64,000 bases of DNA, taken from AP-15 sp963747735. Its GTDB lineage: Bacteria > Pseudomonadota > Alphaproteobacteria > ATCC43930 > CGMCC-115725. The translations under genes were made by a program, and so were the position numbers. The notes beneath the pieces were generated by a model, which saw only the letters and a list, made by a program, of their open reading frames with translations, was not told the origin of the DNA and did no database searches. Shown piece by piece: positions 33,431 through 41,224 of the stretch. The stretch covers positions 310,001 through 374,000 of the forward strand of contig CAVVGE010000007.1 in the NCBI GenBank assembly GCA_963747735.1, read 5' to 3'. How positions within the stretch are numbered: the stretch's first letter is position 1; each line of letters starts with the position of its first letter.

Positions 33431-34642
33431 ATGATGGAAATCGCCATGAGAGTGAGTTCATCGCCGCGCGAGCCGTTCCCGAACGGACGACTTTACAACC
33501 ATCGGCGCACCCCGGTGCGGCGTCGCCCCGAACCGGCAATTATCCGCTTTGGCGACTGCTTTGCCGAGCTAAAAGACCCGCGCGGGGGCAATGCGCTGCG
33601 CCACGATCTTTTGGAGGTTCTGATGATTGCGCTGTGCGCGGTGCTGTCCGGCGGGCAGACCGCCGTCGATATGGCGGTCTTCGCCGAAGCCAAGCAGGAG
33701 TTTCTCGGCAGCTTCCTCGAGCTGAAGCACGGCGTGCCGAGCCACGACACGTTCAGCCGCGTCTTTCGCCATCTCGACCCGGACCAGTTTCGGGCGTGCT
33801 TTCGAAAGTTTATGGCGCGTTTTGGCGATACCTGCAGCGGCGTGATCGCGATCGACGGCAAGGTGTTGCGCCGGTCGTTCAGCCCGACCACCGCCCGGTC
33901 CGCATTGATGATGGTCAGCGCCTGGTGCTGCGACAAGCGGCTCGTATTGGCTCAGATCGCCACCAATCGGGCGAACGAAACCTCGGCGGTCGCCAAGCTG
34001 CTGCAAATGCTGTCCTTGAAGGGCGCCACCGTGACCGCCGACGCGCTCAATTGTCAACGCGACATCGCGCGGCAGATCACTGTCCAGGGCGGCAACTACG
34101 TGCTCGCGCTAAAGGGCAACCACGGCGCCTTCCACGCCGATGTTCGACGGTTTTTCGAGGATCCGCGACACGCGGCAGCGCAGGGGCATTCGACGACGAC
34201 CGAGGACCACGGGCGGGTCGAGCTGCGCAGCAGCCTGGTTTCGACCGATATCGACCGGCTCCAGGCGCGTCATCAATGGCCGAGCCTGGCGGCTGTCGGC
34301 CGCGTCGTCAGAAACCGCATGACCACATCTTGCAGCGGCCCTAGAACCTCCACCGAAACCGCTTATTATCTGCTCAGCGCCCGGCTCTCCCCGCAACGCT
34401 TGGGAGAGACGGTTCGTGCGCATTGGGGGGTCGAGAACCGCTTGCACTGGGTTCTCAACGTCGTCATGAACGAGGACCAGGTCAGAAGCCGGATGGACAA
34501 CAGCCCCTACAACCTTGCGATCCTGCGTCACATGGCGCTCAACCTGATGCATACGGATCGCTCGAAGGTGTCGCTGCGCGGCAAGTTCAACCTGGCCGGC
34601 TGGAAGGACGATTTTCTCGCCCAGCTGCTGGCGCAGGCTTGA
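33431..34642 (+). mobile_element. ISAs1-family transposase, apparently intact
   Basis: A 403-residue DDE transposase of the ISAs1 family. The N-terminal DDE_Tnp_1-associated domain has F-A-E-L-K-D-P-R-G-G and V-P-S-H-D-T-F-S-R-V-F. The catalytic core shows the first Asp in V-I-A-I-D-G-K-V-L-R-R-S, the second in T-V-T-A-D-A-L-N-C and the Glu in H-W-G-V-E-N-R-L-H-W. M-N-E-D-Q-x-R follows. Length and motifs are complete, so it may be active. I could not define terminal inverted repeats or a target duplication. It separates the PP-loop/BTAD pair from the heparinase gene and may have truncated the latter's promoter or signal peptide. Confidence 0.88.
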
Positions 34643-34682
34643 GCAAAGCGGCAGCGGGAGGTAGGAGCACACTTCTTAAAGG

Positions 34683-36815
34683 TTGATCCGACATACCTGT
34701 GCTACGCGCCGGCGGCCGTCCTTGTGGCGCCGGCGTCCGCTGCGTCGCCTCGCGGGGATTCCGGTTTTGCCCTTTGACAACGCGCTGTCGCCGTCACGGC
34801 ACGAGGCCACCGGTCCCGACCGCAGCCTCGTCGGGATCGCCGCGGGGGAGTTTGCAGCACCCCACCCCTACCTGCTGTTTCGTGCCGACGCGCTGGCGCG
34901 GATGCGGCGCCCCGCGAGAAGCAACACCAAGCTCCAATCTCGCTTCGAAAAATCTCTGCTGAGCGCTGCGCCGACGAAGGGAGGGCGCTCGTCGCGGGCG
35001 GAGATCAAAGCGCGCGCCCGGCGTCTGATCACCACTTCCTTTGTGGCGCTGATAGCCGACGATGCGCGGCGCGACCAAGGATTGGCGGCCAGCCGGACGG
35101 TGCTGCTGGAATTTGCCGCAGCGGCGACCTGGAAGGAGCGGCCCGTCATCCGGTCGTTTCTCGATTGTGCCGAAATCGCCGTCGCGGTCGCCCTCGCCTA
35201 TGATTGGCTTTACCATTTGCTGTCGCCGGCGGAACGGCGGGCGATCGAGCAAGCGATGGTGCGCAACGCGCTCGAGCCGGCAGCAGCCGCGTATCGCGAT
35301 CGATCGGTCGATTGGCCGGCGCGGCGCGACAATTGCGCGGTGGTGTCGAGCGCGGGCATCGCGATTGCTGCGCTCGTCATGCTGCCGCGCTGTCGCGAGC
35401 TTTCCTGCGAGCTTCTGCAAGCAAGCCTCGCCTCGGCGTGGAACGCCTTTGCCGCGTTCGCTCCGGACGGGGCCTGGGCGGAGGGCTTGAGCTATTGGTC
35501 GTTGGCAGCCCGCTACGCCGGCTTGATGGTCGCCGCGCTCGAGAGCACGCTCGGCACCAGCTTTGGTCTCGCCGACCGGCCGGGCGTGGCCCAGACCGGC
35601 GATTTCGCGCTCCACGCGGCGGGCCCGTTCGGCGCGGCCTTCGATTTTGCCGATTCCGAGCGGCACTTTGATGCGTCGCCGCTCATCTGGCTCGCCCATC
35701 GCTTTCGACGGCCGATCGACGGCTGGCTGCTCGGCGATTATGACGGCTGGCATCTGCCGCTGCGGTTGATTTGGCCAATTTGTGCGCGGGCGTCGCCGGC
35801 GACGCTCGACCTGCCGACCGGAAAGGTGTTTCACGGCCACGATCTCGCCTGCTTTCGCAACACCTGGCGGCGCCACCGACGGGCGCGCCCGGTGTTTCTG
35901 GCGATCAAGGGCGGCAACGTCGCAGGCCCCGAATGGCCCCCGGCAGCGCGTTTGCAGACTGCCCTGCTGCACGCCCAGGCCGATGCCGGGACCTTTGTCG
36001 TCGACGGTGCCCGTTGCCGCTGGGTCGTCGATCTCGGCGCCGACGATTACGATTTGCCCGGCTATTTCGACCACGGCGCCAACGGTCGATCGGGGCGCCG
36101 ATGGCGCTACTATCGGGCGCAGACCGCGGGCCACAACACACTCGTCATCGACGGGCGCAACCAGGTGCCCGATGTGCGCGCGCGAATCCTCGGCAGCGGT
36201 CTCGAGGCGGCGCGCAAATGGGTCGTCTTCGATCTCTCGGCCGCCTATGGCAAGCCGCCCGGAACAATTCGGCGGGGGGCCGCGCTGCTCGGCCGGCAGG
36301 TGCTGATCGAGGACGAGGTCGACCCGGCAGTCACCGGCAAGATCCTGTGGACGATGCATTTCAGCGCCGAACCGATGGCGGTCTCCGGCTCAACCGCGCA
36401 TCTGCGCAGCGGCGAGGATCGTTTTGTCGCGCGGATTCTGGAGCCGGCCGATGCCTGTTTCGAGCTGGCTCGGCCGCCGGCGCCAGACTCGTTCCCGATC
36501 GAGGGTGTGCGCCAATTGCACGGCCGCTCGGCGGCGACGCCCAAAACCGTTCGGGTTGCCGAGCTGCCGCGCCGTGACGACACCGGCAAGGAGCACGCGT
36601 CGGGCGCACCGATCCGGCGGCTCCAGATCGTCTGGCCAAAAGGGACGCGGCGCATGGCCGTCCTGCTGCTGCCCGATTGGGGCGGCCGCGAGGACCGCGC
36701 GCCGCCGGTGCTCCCGCTCGATCATTGGCTGGCCCGAGATCCGACCGGGCGCGATCCTCAGCCTTGGCCGCGCGACGCGTTCGCACGATCTGCCTATGTA
36801 AGGTTGCCGAAATAG
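34683..36815 (+). CDS. Heparinase II/III-family polysaccharide lyase-like protein
   Basis: A protein of up to 710 residues. It has a helical toroid N-terminal part and a C-terminal heparinase II/III-like beta domain (about 440-620: D-A-G-T-F-V-V-D-G-A-R-C, H-N-T-L-V-I-D-G-R-N-Q-V). Family enzymes cleave uronic-acid-containing polysaccharides by beta-elimination. The start is uncertain. The TTG at 34683 gives an Arg-rich leader with no signal peptide, although related proteins are usually exported, and homology only starts near H-P-Y-L-L-F-R-A-D (about residue 60). The transposase gene ends 40 bp upstream, so the original 5' end may have been lost. The MFS gene follows 44 bp downstream. Confidence 0.8.
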   Translation: MIRHTCATRRRPSLWRRRPLRRLAGIPVLPFDNALSPSRHEATGPDRSLVGIAAGEFAAPHPYLLFRADALARMRRPARSNTKLQSRFEKSLLSAAPTKGGRSSRAEIKARARRLITTSFVALIADDARRDQGLAASRTVLLEFAAAATWKERPVIRSFLDCAEIAVAVALAYDWLYHLLSPAERRAIEQAMVRNALEPAAAAYRDRSVDWPARRDNCAVVSSAGIAIAALVMLPRCRELSCELLQASLASAWNAFAAFAPDGAWAEGLSYWSLAARYAGLMVAALESTLGTSFGLADRPGVAQTGDFALHAAGPFGAAFDFADSERHFDASPLIWLAHRFRRPIDGWLLGDYDGWHLPLRLIWPICARASPATLDLPTGKVFHGHDLACFRNTWRRHRRARPVFLAIKGGNVAGPEWPPAARLQTALLHAQADAGTFVVDGARCRWVVDLGADDYDLPGYFDHGANGRSGRRWRYYRAQTAGHNTLVIDGRNQVPDVRARILGSGLEAARKWVVFDLSAAYGKPPGTIRRGAALLGRQVLIEDEVDPAVTGKILWTMHFSAEPMAVSGSTAHLRSGEDRFVARILEPADACFELARPPAPDSFPIEGVRQLHGRSAATPKTVRVAELPRRDDTGKEHASGAPIRRLQIVWPKGTRRMAVLLLPDWGGREDRAPPVLPLDHWLARDPTGRDPQPWPRDAFARSAYVRLPK

Positions 36816-36859
36816 GAAGGAGGCTATGATCGGATACCGTTACCGAGGGTACGGATCAG

Positions 36860-39367
36860 ATGCCTGAACCGACAGTTGCGCGCCGGCCGGGGGTGCTGGT
36901 GAGCGTGCTAGCGGCGGCAACGCTCGGGATGCTGGCGTCCACCATCTATGTTCCTTCGATACCGGCCATCGTCCATGGGCTCGGCACGACCGTCGCTCGC
37001 GTGCAGCTCACTTTTGTCGGTTATCTGCTGGCCTTCGCCATCGGCATGCTGGCGCTGGGCCCGTTGTCCGACCGTTATGGCCGGCGGCGCACAATGATTT
37101 TCGGCATGGCCTTGAGCACGCTCGCCAGCCTCGCCTGCGCCGCGAGCCCGACGATCGGCTTTCTGATCGCCGCGCGTGTCGCGCAAGGGATCGGCGCCTG
37201 CGCCGGCATGGTCGTCGGCCGCGCGACAATTCGCGATCTTTACGGGCGCGACGGTGCCGCCCAGGTCATCGCCGCTCTCGCCATCGTGGCGACCCTGGTT
37301 CAGTCTTTCGCGCCGATCCCGGGCGGGTATCTCCAGGCATGGATCGGCTGGCGCGCGAACTTTGCCGCGGTCGCGCTCTATGCCGCCGCCGCGACGACGC
37401 TGGCGATCCTCTATGTGCCAGAAACGCACACGATCGCCGCCGCCGCGCGACAGACGGCATCGAAGATCGCGGCCAACATGCTGGCGACCTACCGCCACCT
37501 GGCCGGGACCCGGCGCTTTATGGCTTATGCGCTCGCCGCCACCGGCGCCCATGCCGGGTTTCATATCTTTACCGCCGGCGCGCCATCGGTCTTGATCGGC
37601 GGGTTTGGCATCAGCCCCGAGGCGTATGGCTTCTACGCCTCGCTGCCGCCGATCGGGTTTCTCGCCGGCAGCTTTTTATCCAACCGGCTGACCCGCCGCC
37701 TCGGCATCGACAGCCTGATCGTGATCGGCAGCATCGTGCTGGTTCCCGCCGGCGCGGTGATGATCGCGCTGGCGCTGCTTCATGTCGCGGGGCCCTACAC
37801 CGTGGTTGGCCCGATGGTTTTCATCTGCTGCGCCAGCGGGCTGATCACACCGAACGCGGTCGCCGGCAGCCTCGGCGTCAGCTCCGCAAATATCGGTGCC
37901 GCCTCCGGCCTCGCCAGCTTTCTTCAGATGACCGGCGCCGCCGCGGCGACCGCTGCGCTCTCGCTCGGCCCGGCTCGCAGCCCCCTTGTGCTCGCGGTCG
38001 TCACCGCCGCCGCCGGCCTGTTCGCGGTCATCACCTTCGGATCGCTGATCCAACTGGCGCCGCGTCCGGAGAAAGCCGATATCGGCGCGTCCGATCTGAG
38101 CGGCGTCCGATGCGCCGGAGAGACGCGCGCCGCATTCCTCCCGGCGCCGCGCGGGTGGAGCGCGCAACGCGAGATCGCCGCCCGGTTTCCGGCGCTGGCC
38201 GAACGCTATCGCGCGGCCCTTCCGCAAATGCGCTTGCTCGAAAGACGGCTCGACGACGACGAGGCCCGCGGGCGCGATACCGCCTATTTGCGTCAGGCGC
38301 TGACCGAGCTGCGCTGGCGCTTCGAATATACCGCCGACCTCGCCGCCGCCGAGCGTGCGCTCGACCGTATCGGCCGGGCTGCCGCACTCCCGGCGCTGCC
38401 GGGCGCATCGATCCCGGACCCGGACGGCAGCTTCGGCATCGGCACCGAGGTGTGGTTTCTCCAGCTCGACGCCTCGGTCGATCACTGGCTGGCGGCCGAT
38501 GCCAAAGCCGGCGGCACGCCGCCGCGCCTGCTCGACCGGATCAACGATCCCGACCGGCTGCTCGGCTATCTCGACAGCCTTCTGGTCTCGCGCCTCGACC
38601 GGGAGGGTGTCGATCACCGCAAGGAGCTGAATTTCGCCACCGCCAATCTGGTGCGGCTGATCTTGCAGCGCCGGCCGGTCGGCTATCCGTGGCATCCCGA
38701 GCTCGAACCCGCGATCCGCGGTTTTATCGCCGACTGGCAGGATCCTGCGACCGGGTTTTTCGGCGCCGGCTACGAGCTCGACGGGCAGACGCTTTCGCAC
38801 CGCCGATCTCAGCATGACCTTTCACATGGCGCGCTACCTCGACGGCGCCATCGGCTACTGGCCGCAGCTCGCCGATACGCTGATCCGGATGCGCGCCGAT
38901 CGCTATCCGAACGGCTGGCTCGACGCGGCCGGCATGACCGCGCACAACAACTACGATGTCGCGGTTCTGTTCCGGCTCGGCTGGGCCAAAATCGGTGCGG
39001 CGCAACGCCGGCAGGCACAGGACGAGCTCCTACGCCTCACCGAGTGGTGCCTCACCCGAGCGATCGCCGGCGACGGCACGATTGTTTTGCGGGCGGCCTC
39101 GGAGTCGTTGCCGGAAAGCTATTATTTCACGGTCGCCTTTCTCGACACGGTCGGCTTTTTCGATCCGGAGAAGCGATTCTGGACCGACCGCGATTTTGCC
39201 GACGCACCGGTGTTGAAGGCGCGGCTCGAAGCCGGGCTCTTACACCTCGACCCGGCGCAGCCGATGGTGCGGATGGCGCTCGAAAGGCTGCGCGCCTCGT
39301 AAGTCGAATTGCGCTCGCCGGCCCGGCGCGATCGGCTAGGATGCCGCGACGACAATTCGCGGAGTGA
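36860..39367 (+). CDS. MFS (Bcr/CflA-like) transporter fused to a helical enzyme-like domain
   Basis: The first 400 or so residues are a 12-helix major facilitator transporter of the drug-resistance Bcr/CflA type, with the cytoplasmic loop motif G-P-L-S-D-R-Y-G-R-R-R. With no stop, the frame continues into a soluble, helix-rich domain (about 425-640; L-E-R-R-L-D-D-D-E, H-R-K-E-L-N-F-A-T-A-N, Y-P-W-H-P-E-L-E-P-A-I). This reads like an alpha/alpha-barrel carbohydrate enzyme. After about 38795 the frame is wrong: the residues to 39367 are Arg-rich shadow sequence, and the true continuation is at 38814-39302. Whether the fusion is natural or arose by loss of a stop codon cannot be decided here. 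The heparinase-like neighbour suggests glycan uptake. Confidence 0.65.
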   Translation: MPEPTVARRPGVLVSVLAAATLGMLASTIYVPSIPAIVHGLGTTVARVQLTFVGYLLAFAIGMLALGPLSDRYGRRRTMIFGMALSTLASLACAASPTIGFLIAARVAQGIGACAGMVVGRATIRDLYGRDGAAQVIAALAIVATLVQSFAPIPGGYLQAWIGWRANFAAVALYAAAATTLAILYVPETHTIAAAARQTASKIAANMLATYRHLAGTRRFMAYALAATGAHAGFHIFTAGAPSVLIGGFGISPEAYGFYASLPPIGFLAGSFLSNRLTRRLGIDSLIVIGSIVLVPAGAVMIALALLHVAGPYTVVGPMVFICCASGLITPNAVAGSLGVSSANIGAASGLASFLQMTGAAAATAALSLGPARSPLVLAVVTAAAGLFAVITFGSLIQLAPRPEKADIGASDLSGVRCAGETRAAFLPAPRGWSAQREIAARFPALAERYRAALPQMRLLERRLDDDEARGRDTAYLRQALTELRWRFEYTADLAAAERALDRIGRAAALPALPGASIPDPDGSFGIGTEVWFLQLDASVDHWLAADAKAGGTPPRLLDRINDPDRLLGYLDSLLVSRLDREGVDHRKELNFATANLVRLILQRRPVGYPWHPELEPAIRGFIADWQDPATGFFGAGYELDGQTLSHRRSQHDLSHGALPRRRHRLLAAARRYADPDARRSLSERLARRGRHDRAQQLRCRGSVPARLGQNRCGATPAGTGRAPTPHRVVPHPSDRRRRHDCFAGGLGVVAGKLLFHGRLSRHGRLFRSGEAILDRPRFCRRTGVEGAARSRALTPRPGAADGADGARKAARLVSRIALAGPARSARMPRRQFAE
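38814..39302 (+). pseudogene. Out-of-frame C-terminal half of the helical domain fused to the MFS transporter
   Basis: This frame encodes M-T-F-H-M-A-R-Y-L-D-G-A-I-G-Y-W-P-Q-L and then G-W-L-D-A-A-G-M-T-A-H-N-N-Y-D-V-A, and it ends in a natural stop at 39302. Removing one base in the CTTT run at 38792-38795 joins it to the preceding frame as D-G-Q-T-L-R-T-A-D-L-S-M. Total domain length would then be about 400 residues. The fold looks like repeated helical hairpins, but I cannot assign a family. It is either a frameshift mutation or a homopolymer sequencing error. Confidence 0.7.
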
Positions 39368-39371
39368 AGAA

Positions 39372-40226
39372 ATGTCGATGACGATCGAAGCCGATGCCCG
39401 CCACGATGTCGCGGTCGAGGATGTCGAATACCAGCGCCAAGGCGGGCGTGCCCTGCTGGCGCGCCTTTATCGCCCGAGTGGGGCGGGGCCGTTCCCGGCG
39501 GCGTTGCAGATTCACGGCGGCGCCTGGGTCAACAAGGACCGCACCGACAACGATTTCATGGCGCGTGCATTGGCCGAGAGCGGCATCCTCGTCGCCTCGA
39601 TCGATTTCCGCATGCCGCCCGAGGCGCCCTACCCCGCCTCGCTCGCCGACATCAATCTGGCGACGCGCTGGTTGAAGGCGCGGGCCGGCCAATATAAGAG
39701 CCGCGCCGAATGGGTCGGCAGCTTTGGCACGTCGAGCGGTGGGCATCAGGTGCTGCTGGCGGCAATGCGGCCCGACGACCGGCGCTATGCGGGCTTGCCG
39801 CTCGCCGAAGCGCCGCAGACGGATGCGCGGCCGGCCTATGTGATCTCGGCCTGGGGTGTGCTCGACCCGCTGCTGCGCTACGAGCTCGCCAAAGAGGCCG
39901 GCAATGCCGAGCTCCTGGAAAACCACCACAATTTCTGGGGCGACGCGGCGGCGATGGCAGAGGGAAATCCGCCGCGCATGCTGGAGCGCGGCGAGAAGGT
40001 CCATTTGCCGCCGGCCCTCGTCTTTGGCGGCGACCGCGACGAATGGGTCCCGGTCGAGCTGATGCGCAAATTCGCCGCCGACTATCGGAGCGCCGGCGGC
40101 GAGGCCGAGTTGCAGCTCTACGAGGGCGCCAACCACGGCTTTATGACCGGCAAGCCCGACGCCCCCTATGCCGCCCGCGCGCTCGACCGGATGAAAGCCT
40201 TTATCCGCAAGCACACCAGCGGCTGA
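39372..40226 (+). CDS. Alpha/beta hydrolase, esterase/acetyl-hydrolase-like
   Basis: A 284-residue alpha/beta-hydrolase-3-like enzyme without a signal peptide. The oxyanion hole motif is I-H-G-G-A-W (about 46-51). The nucleophile Ser lies in F-G-T-S-S-G-G-H (about 120). The catalytic Asp is near G-G-D-R-D-E-W-V and the His in G-A-N-H-G-F. The closest recognisable type is bacterial hormone-sensitive-lipase-like esterases; the substrate is unknown. The ATG at 39372 follows GGAG by about 7 bp. It lies directly downstream of the MFS-fusion gene and could deacetylate glycans handled by that cluster (speculative). Confidence 0.85.
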   Translation: MSMTIEADARHDVAVEDVEYQRQGGRALLARLYRPSGAGPFPAALQIHGGAWVNKDRTDNDFMARALAESGILVASIDFRMPPEAPYPASLADINLATRWLKARAGQYKSRAEWVGSFGTSSGGHQVLLAAMRPDDRRYAGLPLAEAPQTDARPAYVISAWGVLDPLLRYELAKEAGNAELLENHHNFWGDAAAMAEGNPPRMLERGEKVHLPPALVFGGDRDEWVPVELMRKFAADYRSAGGEAELQLYEGANHGFMTGKPDAPYAARALDRMKAFIRKHTSG

Positions 40227-40232
40227 CGCCGT

Positions 40233-40940
40233 TTACCGGCGCCGGCGGCGGCGCGCCGCGACGAGACCGAGGAGGCCGCTGCCGAGCAGCAGCATCGAGG
40301 CCGGCTCGGGCGTCGCTACCGGGTTTTGCAGCGTGAAGTGCAGGGCGAAGTGGAAGTCGTTTGCCGTGCTCGGGTCGATGCCGCCGTCCGAAACGAAACT
40401 GTATGGGTTGACAAAGATCTGCTGCCAATTGGCCTCGACCCCGGCGGGCAGCGGCGAGCTGAAGCCGTCGTTGAAATAGGCCTCGCCCGAGATCGGGCTC
40501 GGGTTCGACGCGACCGCGCAGCAGACCCCGCCGAAATTGTTGAGCGGGCTCACCGGCGTGCCATCGACCGTCCATTGACTGACGACGCCGTCGAAAAACA
40601 CCGGCTTGCTCAGCGTATAGTCCATCACCAACGCCCAGTTACCACTTGTATTGCCGGCCAGCGGGCCGCCGTTGGTGGTCGACAAATTCCACACGTCCCA
40701 TTCCCCGTTCCCGTCCGTGGCTACCTGGGTTTCGGACAGGGTGAGCGCGCCGCCGTCGATCAGCACCGGCGTCGAGCCGAAGGTCACCGTGTCGGAACAG
40801 GTGGTGTTGGTGCACGCGCCCGGCAGGTTGGTGCCGCCAAACGTCAGCGACGAGCCGATCGGAATGATGCTGGCATTGGCGCCGGTGGCAAAAGCCAGCA
40901 CCGCGGCCGAAGCAAACAGCGACGTAATTTTCGAGCTCAT
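40233..40940 (-). CDS. PEP-CTERM sorting-domain exported protein 1
   Basis: A 235-residue exported protein. The signal peptide is residues 1-24 (V-L-A-F-A-T-G-A-N-A). The mature beta-rich region carries two Cys pairs (C-T-N-T-T-C and C-C). The C-terminus is a PEP-CTERM module: A-T-P-E-P-A-S-M-L-L-L-G-S-G-L-L-G-L, then an Arg-rich tail. Exosortase recognises the P-E-P motif, cleaves and attaches or releases the protein in the outer envelope or exopolysaccharide. No exosortase gene is in the window. GGAGG precedes the ATG at 40940. A palindrome at 41032-41052 resembles one upstream of the second PEP-CTERM gene. Confidence 0.9.
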   Translation of the reverse strand: MSSKITSLFASAAVLAFATGANASIIPIGSSLTFGGTNLPGACTNTTCSDTVTFGSTPVLIDGGALTLSETQVATDGNGEWDVWNLSTTNGGPLAGNTSGNWALVMDYTLSKPVFFDGVVSQWTVDGTPVSPLNNFGGVCCAVASNPSPISGEAYFNDGFSSPLPAGVEANWQQIFVNPYSFVSDGGIDPSTANDFHFALHFTLQNPVATPEPASMLLLGSGLLGLVAARRRRRR

Positions 40941-41031
40941 CAAGACCTCCGCAACCTCGAATTTGCAGCACCGGGCTTCCCCGGCGGCATGCTTGCATCG
41001 GCTGTTGAGCATATTACATGTCATAAAAATT

Positions 41032-41052
41032 AACCAATACTTTCCAATGGTT
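41032..41052 (-). promoter_or_regulatory. Candidate operator palindrome upstream of PEP-CTERM gene 1
   Basis: On the plus strand the arms are AACCAAT (41032-41038) and AATGGTT (41046-41052), one mismatch from a perfect inverted repeat, with a 7-bp spacer. It lies 92 bp before the start codon in AT-rich DNA. A closely similar palindrome sits 87 bp before the other PEP-CTERM gene at 62460-62481. Confidence 0.5.
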
Positions 41053-41224
41053 TATGGCGGAGCGCCTAAACTCAGGGGCTGTAAGAAAATCCGACGGCCG
41101 GATGCCGTTGCGTTGCCTGCCAGCCTTGCGACATACGAGGTAACGAATTGATCAGACTGCCAAATTTATCGAACCCCAACGCCTGTAAAGTTTTTCGACA
41201 CTCTGTGGCAAAATAGCGTCAAGC

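Noticed and set aside
34794..36359. A 521-codon minus-strand frame opposite the heparinase gene
   Set aside because: Composition is shadow-like, and the plus-strand product has clear heparinase-family motifs.
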